This document shows, piece by piece, positions 24,792 to 34,195 of a stretch of DNA of 42,104 nucleotides; the first letter of the stretch is position 1, and each line of letters begins with the position of its first letter. This DNA is from Betaproteobacteria bacterium (GTDB taxonomy: Bacteria; Pseudomonadota; Gammaproteobacteria; Burkholderiales; CAIKXV01), in NCBI GenBank assembly GCA_021298815.1, contig JAJTHE010000012.1, positions 1 through 42,104 on the forward strand, read 5' to 3'. The position numbers and the translations under genes are program-made. Under the pieces are notes generated by a model. That model made no database searches. It was not told the DNA's origin and worked only from the letters and a program-made list of their open reading frames with translations.

Positions 24792-26200
24792 CAGATGATC
24801 TCTAGGTAGCGCTTCAGTTCCCAGTCGGTCACTGCGTCCTGCCATTGCCGATACTCCCATTCGCGGGTGGCGGCGAAGTGATCGACGAACGTGTCTCCAA
24901 GCCAGTCGCGGGCGATGTCGCTTGCGCGGAAGTTCGCCGTGCTCTGCTGCAGCGAGCGCGGCGCGCGCGCCACGTCCTCCGCGCCCTGGTTCGTGCCGGT
25001 GATTGCGGGCGTCGTGAGCTTCAGGCCCTTCTCGATGCCGTCGAGGCCGGCTGCGAGCACTGCGGCCATCGCCAGGTACGGGTTCACGTCGGCGCCGGGG
25101 CAGCGTGTCTCTAGCCGGGTGGACTTCGGGCTGCCGGCGATGACGCGGAAACTCGCGGTGCGGTTGTCCACGCCCCAGGTGGGCTTGACCGGCGCCCAGA
25201 AGCCGTCGACCAGGCGCTTGTAGCTGTTGATCGTCGGCCAGAACATCGGCGCGAACTCCATCAGGCATGCCACCTGCCCCGCCAGGTAGCTCTCGAACAC
25301 CGGGCTCATCGAGTGCCGGCCCGCGGCATCGAAGAACACGTTCTTCCGGCCGTCCGAGAGGCTCTGGTGGATGTGTCCCGAGCAGCCGGGGAGTGCTGCG
25401 TTCCACTTGGCCATGAAGCTCGGCATCACGCCGAAGCGCTTGCCGATCTCCTTCGCCCCGGTCTTGAACAGGATCGCACGGTCCGCGGCCTCCAGGGCCT
25501 CGCTGAAGGTGATCGCAACCTCGTAGACGCCTGGGCCAGTTTCGGTGTGCAGCCCTTCGATGGGCACGCGGAAGGCCGCCATCTCGTCCATCAGGGCATT
25601 GAAGAAGCCACCGTTGTCGGCCATGCGCAACAACGAGTAGCCGAACATGCCCGGGGTGATGGTCTCCGGCCCGACGCCGCGCTTGGCCGCCCAGCTCTGC
25701 GGCGTCTCGGCGAAGTTGAACCACTCGAATTCCATGCCGGCCATCGGTGCGAAGCCCAGCTTCTCGGCGCGCTTGAGCACCCGCTTCAGGGTCTGCCGCG
25801 GACACACCGGGAAGGCGGAGCCGTCGGCGTTGACGAACTCGCCGAGGAAGAACGGCACGCCTGCGTCCCACGGCACGTGGCGCGAGGTGCCGAGGTCGAT
25901 ACGCGCCAGCGCATCGGGGTATCCATGCTGCCAGCCGGTGACCTGCGTGTTGTCGTAGCAGGCGTCATTCGCGTCCCATCCGAACACCACGTCGCAGAAG
26001 CCGAAGCCTCCTTCCACGGCGGCCATGAACTTGTCGCGATGAAGGTACTTGCCGCGCAGGATACCGTCGATGTCGCTGCAGGCGACCTTGACCTTGACCC
26101 TATCGGATGCCCGCACGGCGGCGAGCGCAGGGTGTTCCGTGCCGGCGGTTGCAGATACGTCGGCCGGTGATCTGGAGCCAGCGGGTACCGGGTCGCGCAT
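24791..26200 (-). CDS. Glutamine synthetase-family gamma-glutamyl-amine ligase (PuuA/GlnA4-like)
   Basis: The 469-residue protein is a type I glutamine synthetase homologue closer to gamma-glutamylputrescine synthetase than to GlnA. Family motifs include KVACSDIDGILRGKYLHRDK near the start, MAGMEFEWFNF, GPGVYEVAI, PGCSGHIHQSLSDG, NSYKRLVDGFWAP, NRTASFRV and GADVNPYLAMAAVLAAGLDG. It would use ATP to join the gamma-carboxylate of glutamate to an amine and would act in the cytoplasm. It lies 67 bases after the permease and shares one base with the alcohol dehydrogenase. The co-encoded alcohol dehydrogenase and ethanolamine-type permease point to an amino alcohol such as ethanolamine rather than a diamine, as for Streptomyces GlnA4. 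Polyamine use cannot be excluded. Confidence 0.9.
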   Translation of the reverse strand: MRDPVPAGSRSPADVSATAGTEHPALAAVRASDRVKVKVACSDIDGILRGKYLHRDKFMAAVEGGFGFCDVVFGWDANDACYDNTQVTGWQHGYPDALARIDLGTSRHVPWDAGVPFFLGEFVNADGSAFPVCPRQTLKRVLKRAEKLGFAPMAGMEFEWFNFAETPQSWAAKRGVGPETITPGMFGYSLLRMADNGGFFNALMDEMAAFRVPIEGLHTETGPGVYEVAITFSEALEAADRAILFKTGAKEIGKRFGVMPSFMAKWNAALPGCSGHIHQSLSDGRKNVFFDAAGRHSMSPVFESYLAGQVACLMEFAPMFWPTINSYKRLVDGFWAPVKPTWGVDNRTASFRVIAGSPKSTRLETRCPGADVNPYLAMAAVLAAGLDGIEKGLKLTTPAITGTNQGAEDVARAPRSLQQSTANFRASDIARDWLGDTFVDHFAATREWEYRQWQDAVTDWELKRYLEII

Positions 26201-26267
26201 GATGGGCGTTCAGTCCTGGGTACGTGAGGGGCGGGTCGGCGCGCGCGGTGCGGGGTTGGCCGGCCGC

Positions 26268-27650
26268 TCAGCGGATCTCGAGCAGCGGGTCGCTGGCCGC
26301 CCGTTCACGCTGGCCGGCGGTGAGCAGGAAGTAGACATAGCCGGCCAGCATGAAGCCCGCGAACAGGGCTGCGATCAGCGGGTTGAACACGGTGATCGCC
26401 AGCAGCGCGGCCACCGCGGTACACAGCGCGAATGCGGGGAACAGCGGGTAGGCTGGCGCGCGGAACGGACGTTCGAGGCCGGGCTCGATGCGGCGCAGCC
26501 GGAACAGCGAAAGCATGCTGATGATGTACATGGTGAGGGCCCCGAAAACCGCCATGGTGACGATATTCGCGGTCAATGTCTGCCCGCCGAACTTGACCAC
26601 TTCGTCGCTGAAGATGGCCGCGATGCCGACCGCGCCGCCGGCGAGGATCGCGCGGTGCGGGGTGTGGAAGCGCGGATGAAGCTGCGCGAACCAGGCCGGC
26701 AGGTAGCCGGCGCGGGCCAGGGCGAACCACTGCCGCGAATAGCCCAGGATGATGCCGTGGAACGAGGCAACCAGCCCGAACAGGCCGAGCCAGACCAGCA
26801 TCGTCAGCCAGCCGCTGGATTCGCCGACCACCATCTTCATCGCCTGCGGCAGCGGGTCGTTGATGTTGGACAGCTGCCGCCAGTCGCCCGCGCCGCCGGC
26901 GAACAGCATCACGCCGAAGGCCAGCGCCACCAGCGTGAGGATGCCGGTGACATAGGCGACCGGGATCGAGCGTCGCGGATCCTTCGCTTCCTCTGCCGCC
27001 ATCGCCACGCCCTCGATCGCCAGGAAGAACCAGATCGCGAACGGGATCGCCGCGACGATGCCGGGGATGGCCGCCAGCGTGAAGCTGTCCGCGCCAGCCC
27101 AGCCGCCGGCGGTGAAGTTGGCCATCGAGAAGCCGGGAGCGACCACACCCATGAAGACCAGCAGCTCGAACACCGCCACCAGCGTGATCAGCAGCTCGAA
27201 GGTGGCTGCGATGCGCACGCCTGCGATGTTCAGCGACATGAACACGATGTACGCGCCGACCGCCGCCAGCTTCGGGTCGACCGCCGGGAACTGCACGTTG
27301 AGGTAGGCGCCGATCGCCAGCGCGATCGCCGGCGGCGCGAACACGAACTCGACCAGGGTGGCGGCGCCGGCGAAATAGCCGCCGGTCGGCCCGAAGGCGC
27401 GGCGCGCGTAGGCGAAAGGCCCGCCTGCATGCGGGATCGCGGTGGTCAGTTCGGTGAAGCTGAAGATGAAGGTGGTGTACATTGCGGCCACGAACAGCGT
27501 CGTGACCAGGAAGCCGAGGGTCCAGGCCGAAGCCCACCCGAAGCTCCAGCCGAAATACTCGCCGGAGATCACGAGGCCGACCGCGATCCCCCACAGCTGC
27601 AACGTGGACAGGGTCTTGCGCAGTTGCGGGGAACCGGGAAGGTTGCTCAT
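26268..27650 (-). CDS. APC-family permease, ethanolamine-permease type
   Basis: The 460-residue protein has the 12-segment pattern of amino acid-polyamine-organocation permeases. Its N-terminal region (SGEYFGWSFGWASAWTLGFL, then FIFSFTELTTAIPHAGGPFA and YARRAFGPTGGYF) is characteristic of the ethanolamine permease subgroup. It would import a small amine by symport across the cytoplasmic membrane. It lies 13 bases after the stop of the phytase-like gene and 67 bases before the gamma-glutamyl ligase gene, so it is probably in one transcription unit with the catabolic enzymes. Amino acids or other amines remain possible substrates. A reading frame on the opposite strand in the same region (26049-27776) is a composition artefact. 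Confidence 0.88.
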   Translation of the reverse strand: MSNLPGSPQLRKTLSTLQLWGIAVGLVISGEYFGWSFGWASAWTLGFLVTTLFVAAMYTTFIFSFTELTTAIPHAGGPFAYARRAFGPTGGYFAGAATLVEFVFAPPAIALAIGAYLNVQFPAVDPKLAAVGAYIVFMSLNIAGVRIAATFELLITLVAVFELLVFMGVVAPGFSMANFTAGGWAGADSFTLAAIPGIVAAIPFAIWFFLAIEGVAMAAEEAKDPRRSIPVAYVTGILTLVALAFGVMLFAGGAGDWRQLSNINDPLPQAMKMVVGESSGWLTMLVWLGLFGLVASFHGIILGYSRQWFALARAGYLPAWFAQLHPRFHTPHRAILAGGAVGIAAIFSDEVVKFGGQTLTANIVTMAVFGALTMYIISMLSLFRLRRIEPGLERPFRAPAYPLFPAFALCTAVAALLAITVFNPLIAALFAGFMLAGYVYFLLTAGQRERAASDPLLEIR

Positions 27651-27663
27651 CGTGGATATCCGC

Positions 27664-29058
27664 TCACAGGGCCCGCAGGAACTCGCTCACGCGCAGCAGC
27701 ACGAACTCGTTGTCCTCGTGCCTGCCGGGCTCGCGGCCGCCACCCACGGTCAGGTTGTTGTCGTTGCCGACGATGATGTGGTCCGCATCGACGATGTCGA
27801 CGTTCTCGATGCACCAGAACGGCATCGTGAACCGGCCGGCGATCGTGCCCTGCTTCGCGCGCTTGTCCGGGTCCGAGATGTTAAGCAGATCGATGTAGCC
27901 GATCTTGCGCACGACGCCGTCGGGCGCGGTGCCGCCGAGGTCGATCTTGTAGACCCGCTTGAACTGGGCCGGCGCGTTGTAGCAGTCGGCGCGTGCCGGG
28001 CCGTTGCAGGCCAGTTCCGGGATGCCTTCCCGGTTGTCCCGCTCGATGATCAGCGCGGTGGTGCCGTCGATCATGTTGAAGTCGCCGATGTTGTGGCCGT
28101 TGACTTCGAGCTGGTAGCGCCAGGAGCGGCCGGTGTAGGCGCCTTTCTGCACGTCGAACTCCAGGATGCGCAGCGCTTCGCGTCCGTCGGCCATCTCCCA
28201 GCCCTTCGTGGCCTCGTTCCAGATCGGACCTTCCAGCAGCGGGTAGAGGAAGCGTCCGTCCGGCGAGGCCGCCATGCCTTCGAAGCCGCGCGAGCGGCGT
28301 ACCACCGTGTTGAACTGCCCCGGCACGTTCGGCGTGGTCACGGCGAAGTGGTCGGGCGAGCGCACCACGCGGCCGTCGATAACCGTCTCGAACATGCCCG
28401 TGACCTTGCCGTTGCGGTCGGTGCGGATCAGGTACGGGCCCAGTTCGTCGCCGAACCAGAAGTTGTCGCCGATGACCTGGATCGACTCGATGTCGAGGTC
28501 GGCACCGGTGAGGTAGCGCGTCTTGCTCGCCGAGTTGACGATGTTGAACGGCAGGATGCCGTCCGGGTCGTGCAGGAAGACGGTGCGCAGCACCACGATC
28601 TGGTGCGTCTTCCAGTCGAAACGCACGTGGTAGAACATCAGCATCGCATCCGGGGAGTTGGCGCGGGTCCCGAAGCCGTTGTCGCCGGTCACCCAGGCTG
28701 TGCCGTCCTTCATCCACTTGATGCCGGAGAAACCCTGGACCGGCTGGCCCTTGAACGGCGTGTCGATGCCGGTGAAGCGAGGAACCTTGGGGTCGGACAG
28801 GAACGAGATGCCGGGGATCGAGCCGATCTGGTCGCGGCGGCGGCCGTCGGCATGGGTGTAGCGGCCGGACACCGCCATCGTCGCCGGCGCATCGGCCGGC
28901 GGCTTGATGAAGGACGCGGCCGGCAGTATCGCCTGCCCGACGAGGGTGGCGGGAAAGGCCTGGGCGGCGTCGGCCTGCGGGGCGGCGAGCAGCGCCGAGA
29001 CCGTGAAAGCGGACGCAACGGCCAGCGGACGGACGAGCGAAACCATTCGGCAGCTCAT
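27664..29058 (-). CDS. Exported phytase-like esterase-domain protein
   Basis: The 464-residue protein has a signal peptide (hydrophobic stretch ending at QADA, with MSCRM and a second ATG at 29046 as an alternative start; GGAG precedes the first ATG). The rest resembles the 'esterase-like activity of phytase' family, a beta-propeller found in secreted proteins of Proteobacteria: IPGISFLSD, ADLDIESIQVIGDNFWFGDELGPYL (split here by function), GFEGMAASPDGRFLYPLLEG and FNMIDGTTALIIERD. Acidic residues in ERDN and DDN-like loops could bind metal. Activity is not established. It precedes the permease by 13 bases and follows the histidine phosphatase gene by 108 bases, suggesting a periplasmic step before uptake. 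Confidence 0.8.
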   Translation of the reverse strand: MSCRMVSLVRPLAVASAFTVSALLAAPQADAAQAFPATLVGQAILPAASFIKPPADAPATMAVSGRYTHADGRRRDQIGSIPGISFLSDPKVPRFTGIDTPFKGQPVQGFSGIKWMKDGTAWVTGDNGFGTRANSPDAMLMFYHVRFDWKTHQIVVLRTVFLHDPDGILPFNIVNSASKTRYLTGADLDIESIQVIGDNFWFGDELGPYLIRTDRNGKVTGMFETVIDGRVVRSPDHFAVTTPNVPGQFNTVVRRSRGFEGMAASPDGRFLYPLLEGPIWNEATKGWEMADGREALRILEFDVQKGAYTGRSWRYQLEVNGHNIGDFNMIDGTTALIIERDNREGIPELACNGPARADCYNAPAQFKRVYKIDLGGTAPDGVVRKIGYIDLLNISDPDKRAKQGTIAGRFTMPFWCIENVDIVDADHIIVGNDNNLTVGGGREPGRHEDNEFVLLRVSEFLRAL

Positions 29059-29166
29059 GGAAGATCTCCGGTTCCGGGGGATTTGACAGTTGCCCGGCGG
29101 GCGTTCGAGCCGGCCGGGCTGGGGCAGAGCGTCGCCGCTTGCGCGCGGCGCCGGGTCGATCGCGGA

Positions 29167-29862
29167 CTACAGTTCCTCGAGCGTCGCCATCGTGATGTTT
29201 TTCCAGATCATCGGCGGCCGGCCGGGGCGCAGTTCGACCATGTACACCTCGTCGTTCGCCTGGCGCACCCGGTTCAGGGCCTCGTCCGGCTTGAGGCCGA
29301 GCAGTTCCGCCATGATCTGCGGATTGCTGCCGCCGTGGCCGACGATCAGGATGTTGCCCCCGTTCTTGTGCCGGGACAGGATGTCGCGGGTGGCTGCACC
29401 GACGCGTTTCCACTGGTCGCCCAGCGACTCGCCGCCGTCGAGCGAATCGTCGACGATGCGGATGCGGCGGCGATACTCGGCCGACATCTCGGCGTTGTTC
29501 TTCGGATCGTCGACGATGCCCTCGAACTTGCCGTGGCTGCGTTCGTTCAGCCCGGGAATCGCCGTCTGCTTCACGCCCGTGAAGCCTTCTGCGGTCTGGC
29601 GGGTGCGCACCAGGGCTGCGGTGTAGATGTGGTCCAGTTGCACGCCGCGCATGCGTTCGACCAGGGCGGCCGCCTGCTTGCGGCCGGTTTCGTTGAGCGA
29701 GTTGTCCGTGTTGCCCTGGACGCGCAGCGCGACGTTCCAGTCGGTGATGCCATGGCGCGCGATGTAGACGCGCAGCACGTTGTCGGCGGCGAAGGCCGGG
29801 GCGGCGATCGCGAGCGCGGTGGCGGCGACGAGCAGGTGCACGAGCTTGCGGGCGGAAAGCAT
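29167..29862 (-). CDS. Exported histidine phosphatase (phosphoglycerate mutase-like)
   Basis: The 231-residue protein has a signal peptide (LLVAATALAIAAPAFA, cleavage after about residue 26) and the branch-1 histidine phosphatase core: YIARHGITDWN with the phospho-acceptor His37, LNETGRKQAAAL, YTAALVRTRQTAEG, ERSHGKFEG and IVGHGGSN with the second histidine. It would remove phosphate from a small phosphate ester in the periplasm. It is the gene nearest the divergent EutR-like regulator and precedes the phytase-like gene, so it may be part of the same regulated unit. A phosphorylated amino alcohol is a plausible but untested substrate; a general phosphatase is the simpler alternative. Confidence 0.88.
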   Translation of the reverse strand: MLSARKLVHLLVAATALAIAAPAFAADNVLRVYIARHGITDWNVALRVQGNTDNSLNETGRKQAAALVERMRGVQLDHIYTAALVRTRQTAEGFTGVKQTAIPGLNERSHGKFEGIVDDPKNNAEMSAEYRRRIRIVDDSLDGGESLGDQWKRVGAATRDILSRHKNGGNILIVGHGGSNPQIMAELLGLKPDEALNRVRQANDEVYMVELRPGRPPMIWKNITMATLEEL

Positions 29863-30158
29863 GGGTCAGTTCCTCGTTCGGGGTCGATGGTTGCGGATGC
29901 GTCCGGCTGCAGTCGGTGCGCGACAGGCGTGTCGGTGCACCCGCCTGCTGAAGGTAGGGGATGGTCTGCCGTGCCGCTATCGGATTTCGGCAATCCGGGA
30001 AACCGGCCGGATGCCGTCAGGGTTGCCGATCCTCGCTGCCATCGACCGTTGGTACGGGAGTTGCTCCCGAGGGAGTCGGGAACGCGCTTCCGAACCTCGA
30101 ATTCCGGTAACACGACCGACATAAAACGATGTTCATCCTGTCACCCGAAAAGGTACCG
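29863..30158. promoter_or_regulatory. 296-base divergent intergenic region between phosphatase and EutR-like regulator
   Basis: No gene is seen here. It separates the minus-strand cluster from the plus-strand regulator, so promoters in both directions are expected. Two dyads stand out: CGGATT (29981-29986) with AATCCG (29992-29997), spacer five, and CTCCC (30064-30068) with GGGAG (30071-30075), spacer two. Either may be a regulator operator. No clear sigma-70 pair is convincing; ATAAAA before 30129 is A-rich but has no good -35 partner. Confidence 0.35.
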
Positions 30159-31139
30159 ATGCCGATGGACGTGCAACCTGTAGAGGCACCCGTCGCCGCT
30201 TTCCGGTGCGCCGATGCCCAGGAGCAAGCTGCGGTTCTTCCCGGATGGAACCAGGCGTACTGGCAGCTTTCCCGGGGCACGTTTGAAGGAAGTGTCTGCG
30301 CAGTGACATTCGAGGGTACCTATGTGTTCATCGAATCAGCCAACCGTGCACTGCTGCAGCGCGGCCACCTGGCGCGGGGCACGCTTGCGGTGGCCGTACC
30401 GTTGCGGCTGGACGGCACCGCCCGCTTCTGTGGAGAAGCCTGCTCGATCGACCAGGCCTTCGTGTACTCGGGCCGGGACGGGTTCGAGTTCTGCTCGCCG
30501 GCCGACCACCAGGTCGCCGGCATCGCGCTGTCGCCGGAACTCGTTTCCGCGCTCGGTGGCGTCAGCGGCCCGGCCGGCCTGCTCGATCGCCTGGGAGACC
30601 GCGCGCAGGTGCGCGGTGCGGATCCCCGCGCACTCGAATCGATGCGCCGGCTGGTGTCCGGCCTGATGGAAGCGTTCAAGACCACGCCGGCGCTGGTCTC
30701 CAACCGCCATGCCCGTGCTGCACTGAAGGATGCGATCGTCGCCGATGTCTGCGAACTGCTCGAAGGGACTGGCGCGCCGCCCATGGTGCCGCTGCAGTTG
30801 CGCGCACGCTGGTCCCTCGTCGCTCGCGCGCGTGAACTGATCGATGCGGCACCCCACGAGCCGATGAACGTCGCCCGCCTTTGCGCCGTGCTCGAAGTCA
30901 GCCGGCGCACCCTGCAGTACTGTTTCCAGGACGTCCTCGGAATGAGCCCGATCGCTTACCTGCGCGCGTTGCGCTTCAATGGCGCTCGCCGTGCGCTGCT
31001 GGGCGGCTCCGCCGTCACCGATGCAGCGCTCGACTGGGGCTTCTGGCACCTCGGCCAGTTCGCCGCCGACTACCGGCAGATGTTCGGCGAGCTGCCATCG
31101 GCCACGGCGCAGCGCCTGCGCGCAGGCAGCGTGCGCTGA
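30159..31139 (+). CDS. AraC-family regulator, EutR-like
   Basis: The 326-residue protein has an effector-binding N-terminal half and a C-terminal AraC-type DNA-binding domain with two helix-turn-helix units: LCAVLEVSRRTLQYCFQDVLG and WGFWHLGQFAADYRQMFGELP. The second segment is close to that of the ethanolamine regulator EutR (WGFWHLGQFATDYQQLF in enterics, from memory). The ATG at 30159 has AAAAGG seven bases upstream; the frame extends to another ATG at 30129 without a good ribosome-binding site. It is divergent from the gene block 29862-21482 and could activate it in response to an amine. No eutBC genes are in the window. It ends four bases before the convergent kup gene. Confidence 0.85.
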   Translation: MPMDVQPVEAPVAAFRCADAQEQAAVLPGWNQAYWQLSRGTFEGSVCAVTFEGTYVFIESANRALLQRGHLARGTLAVAVPLRLDGTARFCGEACSIDQAFVYSGRDGFEFCSPADHQVAGIALSPELVSALGGVSGPAGLLDRLGDRAQVRGADPRALESMRRLVSGLMEAFKTTPALVSNRHARAALKDAIVADVCELLEGTGAPPMVPLQLRARWSLVARARELIDAAPHEPMNVARLCAVLEVSRRTLQYCFQDVLGMSPIAYLRALRFNGARRALLGGSAVTDAALDWGFWHLGQFAADYRQMFGELPSATAQRLRAGSVR

Positions 31140-31143
31140 GCCG

Positions 31144-33102
31144 TCAGATCTCCACCTGCGTGCCCAGCTCGATCACCCGGTTCGGCGGCAGCCGGAAGTA
31201 GGCAGCCGCACTGCCCGCGTTGCGCGCCATCGTCGAGAACAGCCGTTCCCGCCAGAGTGACATGCCCGACTTGACGGTCGGCACCACGGTCTCGCGCGAC
31301 AGGAAGAAGGAAGTCTCCATCATCTCGAACGGCTGGCCCACGGCGGGCAGCCGCGCCATGGCGGCGGGCACGTCCGGGATGTCCCGGAAGCCGAAGTGGA
31401 TCAGCACGCGGTGGAAGCCGTTGCCCAGGGGTTCGACGGCGATGCATTGGTCGTGGGCGACGTAGGGCACGTCGGCGATGACCACCGTGAGCAGGAACAC
31501 CCGCTCGTGCAGCACCTTGTTGTGCAGCAGGTTGTGCAGCATCGCATGCGGCACGCCGTCGCGATCCGCGGTCAGGAAGACGGCCGTGCCTTCCACGCGC
31601 GACGGCGGATGGCAGGCCAGCCCTTCGATGAACGACCTGAGGTCGATGGCCGACTCGCGCAGGCTGCCCATCAGCAGTTCCCGGCCGCGCTTCCAGGTGG
31701 TGAGCAGCGTGAACCCGATCAGTCCCAGGGCCAGCGGGAACCAGCCGCCATCCAGCACCTTCAGCGTGTTGGCACCGAAGAAGGCGAGGTCTATGGCGAG
31801 GAAGATGCCGAGGAAGGCGCCGGTGCGCAGGCGGCTCCATCCCCAGATCCGCCTGAACACGACGGCGGCCAGCACGGTGTCGATTGCCATGGTGCCGGTG
31901 ACCGCGATGCCGTAGGCCGAGGCGAGCGCGCCGGAGGACTGGAAGCCCAGCACCAGCGCGATCACCGCCGCGAGCAGCATCCAGTTGACCCAGGGAATGT
32001 AGACCTGTCCGATCTCGTTCTCGGAGGTGTGCATGATCGCCAGCCGGGGACAGTAGCCGAGCTGTATCGCCTGCCGGGTCATCGAGAACGCGCCCGAGAT
32101 CACTGCCTGCGAGGCGATCACCGTGGCGGCGGTGGCGAGCAGCAGCATCGGCGCCTGCGCCCAGTCGGGGAACATCAGGTAGAACGGATTGCGGATCGAG
32201 GTCGGGTCGCGCAGCATCAGCGCGGCCTGCCCGAAGTAGTTCAGCATCAGTGCCGGCAGCACCAGCCCGAACCAGGCGATGCGGATCGGCCTGCGTCCGA
32301 AGTGGCCCATGTCGGCGTACAGTGCCTCGGCGCCGGTCACCGCGAGCACCACGGCGCCCAGGACGAACACCGCCGAGAAGCGCTGCTCGACCAGGAATGC
32401 AAGGCCGTAGCCCGGATGCACGGCGGCCAGCACTTCGGGCGTCTGCACGATGCTGGCGATGCCGCCGAGGCCCAGCGCCAGGAACCACGCGAGGGTGATC
32501 GGCCCGAACAGCCGGCCCACGGCACCCGTGCCCTTGCGCTGGATCAGGAACAGGCCGGTCAGCACGCCCAGCGTGATCGGCAGCACCCAGGAAGACAGGG
32601 CCGGGGCGATCACGTTCAGGCCCTCGACCGCGGACAGCACCGATATGGCTGGCGTGATGGCACCATCGCCGTAGAACAGCGCGGCGCCGAATATGCCCAG
32701 GATCATCAGCAGCCGGCGCTTGCCGGCGTCGCCCGGCGCCTCGGTGCCGCGCAGCACCAGCGCGATCAGGGCCATGATGCCGCCCTCGCCGCGGTTGTCG
32801 GCGCGCATGATGAACATCACGTACTTCACCGACACCACCAGCATCAGCGACCAGAGCACCAGCGACACCGCGCCCAGCACATGGTCGTGGGTCGCGGTGA
32901 CCGCGTAGGCCTCCGAGAACACCTCCTTCATCGCGTACAGCGGGCTGGTGCCGATGTCGCCGAACACCACGCCCAGCGCCGCCAGCGCCAGTGCCTGCAC
33001 CCGGGGGTCGTGGCGGGCGCCGGTCGGCGCCTCGCCCGGCGCGCAGGACCCGGCCGCTGGCGCCGTGGCCGGTGGCGGAGGGTCCTGTGCGGGAGCGCTC
33101 AA
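31144..33102 (-). CDS. kup: Low-affinity potassium uptake protein Kup
   Basis: The 652-residue protein is a KUP/HAK/KT potassium:proton symporter of the cytoplasmic membrane. Its N-terminal signature [38 protein letters not shown] and [13 protein letters not shown] are strongly conserved, and around 12 membrane segments occupy the first 430 residues. The C-terminal soluble part ends with [19 protein letters not shown], also typical. Length is normal. A proline- and alanine-rich stretch of about 30 residues precedes the first segment. The start overlaps the fbp stop by four bases (ATGA), so Kup is translated together with fructose-bisphosphatase. It is convergent with the EutR-like gene. Confidence 0.96.
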   Translation of the reverse strand: MSAPAQDPPPPATAPAAGSCAPGEAPTGARHDPRVQALALAALGVVFGDIGTSPLYAMKEVFSEAYAVTATHDHVLGAVSLVLWSLMLVVSVKYVMFIMRADNRGEGGIMALIALVLRGTEAPGDAGKRRLLMILGIFGAALFYGDGAITPAISVLSAVEGLNVIAPALSSWVLPITLGVLTGLFLIQRKGTGAVGRLFGPITLAWFLALGLGGIASIVQTPEVLAAVHPGYGLAFLVEQRFSAVFVLGAVVLAVTGAEALYADMGHFGRRPIRIAWFGLVLPALMLNYFGQAALMLRDPTSIRNPFYLMFPDWAQAPMLLLATAATVIASQAVISGAFSMTRQAIQLGYCPRLAIMHTSENEIGQVYIPWVNWMLLAAVIALVLGFQSSGALASAYGIAVTGTMAIDTVLAAVVFRRIWGWSRLRTGAFLGIFLAIDLAFFGANTLKVLDGGWFPLALGLIGFTLLTTWKRGRELLMGSLRESAIDLRSFIEGLACHPPSRVEGTAVFLTADRDGVPHAMLHNLLHNKVLHERVFLLTVVIADVPYVAHDQCIAVEPLGNGFHRVLIHFGFRDIPDVPAAMARLPAVGQPFEMMETSFFLSRETVVPTVKSGMSLWRERLFSTMARNAGSAAAYFRLPPNRVIELGTQVEI

Positions 33103-34100
33103 CCCGCTTCCGCGAAGTAGCGTTCCACCCGCTCGACTTCTTCCGTGGAGCCGAGCACCACGCCGATGCGCTGGTGCAGCTTGTAGGGCTGCACGTCCAT
33201 GATGCGCTGGGTGCCGGTGCTCGCCGCGCCGCCGGCCTGCTCGACGATGAAGGCCATCGGGTTGGCCTCGTAGAGCAGGCGCAGGCGGCCTTCCTTGTGG
33301 CGCGCGTCGGCCGGGTACATGAAGATGCCGCCGCGGGTCAGGATGCGATATACGTCAGCGACCATCGAGGCGACCCAGCGCATGTTGAAGTCCTTGCCCA
33401 GCGGGCCGTCCTTGCCGGCGACGCATTCCTCGATGTAGCGCGTGACCGGTGCCGGCCAGTTGCGTGCGTTCGACATGTTGATCGCGAATTCCTTCGTCGA
33501 CACCGGGATCTCGATGCGCGGCTGGGTCAGCACCCAGGTGCCGACCTCGCGGTCGAGGCTGAAGCCGACCGTGCCGTGGCCGACGGTCAGCACCATCACC
33601 GTCGATGGGCCGTACACGGCGAAGCCGGCTGCGACCTGCTTCGCTCCCGGCTGCAGGAAGCTCGACTCGTCCGGGTCGGTGACGTCCGGGGGGCACTCGA
33701 GGATCGAGAAAATGGTGCCGATCGACACGTTGACGTCGATGTTGGACGATCCGTCGAGCGGGTCGAACAGCAGCAGGTAGCGGCCCTTCGGGTACTCGTT
33801 CGGGATCTGGTACGGCTCGTCCATTTCCTCGGAGGCCATCGCCGCCAGGCTGCCGCCCCAGGAGTTCGCCTCGACCAGGACCTCGTTGGAGATCACGTCG
33901 AGCTTCTTCTGTGCCTCTCCCTGCACGTTGTCGGTGCCGGCTGCGCCGAGCACGTCGGCGAGTTCGCCCTTGCCCACGGCATGGCTGATCGCCTTGCAGG
34001 CGCGGGCGATGACTTCCAGCAGCAGGCGCAGTTCGGCGGGTACGGTCTTCCGCTTGCGTTCCTGCTCGACGAGGTACTGGGTGAAGGTGACGCGACGCAT
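33099..34100 (-). CDS. fbp: Fructose-1,6-bisphosphatase, class I
   Basis: The 333-residue enzyme hydrolyses fructose 1,6-bisphosphate to fructose 6-phosphate in gluconeogenesis. Class I motifs are present: SEEMDEP and [20 protein letters not shown] (metal- and phosphate-binding), [17 protein letters not shown] [39 protein letters not shown] split across residues 230-255, and GGIFMYPAD followed by [12 protein letters not shown]. Length is normal and no lesion is seen. It lies 95 bases downstream of the TauE/SafE exporter and overlaps kup. Its neighbours do not suggest a special pathway; it is probably a housekeeping gene. Confidence 0.97.
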   Translation of the reverse strand: MRRVTFTQYLVEQERKRKTVPAELRLLLEVIARACKAISHAVGKGELADVLGAAGTDNVQGEAQKKLDVISNEVLVEANSWGGSLAAMASEEMDEPYQIPNEYPKGRYLLLFDPLDGSSNIDVNVSIGTIFSILECPPDVTDPDESSFLQPGAKQVAAGFAVYGPSTVMVLTVGHGTVGFSLDREVGTWVLTQPRIEIPVSTKEFAINMSNARNWPAPVTRYIEECVAGKDGPLGKDFNMRWVASMVADVYRILTRGGIFMYPADARHKEGRLRLLYEANPMAFIVEQAGGAASTGTQRIMDVQPYKLHQRIGVVLGSTEEVERVERYFAEAG

Positions 34101-34195
34101 GGCTGCTCCGATCCGGTACAGGGCTGCCCTGGATTATCCCGCTTTCGGGGCGGGGTCCGCACGGAACTTGTCCGCATCCGCGCCGGCGGCCCCGC

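Noticed and set aside
21482..26200. Assignment as a plain putrescine (Puu) operon
   Set aside because: No PuuB-type FAD amine oxidase, PuuE-type GABA aminotransferase or PuuR regulator is present, and an iron alcohol dehydrogenase occupies the second step. Polyamine use is still possible but not the best fit.
27442..30183. A 913-codon open frame on the plus strand, with similar long frames opposite the thiolase, amidohydrolase, permease, Kup and GGDEF-EAL genes
   Set aside because: They lie opposite or out of frame with clearly recognisable genes, have histidine-, arginine- and alanine-rich low-complexity composition, and match no family. GC-rich DNA produces such shadows.
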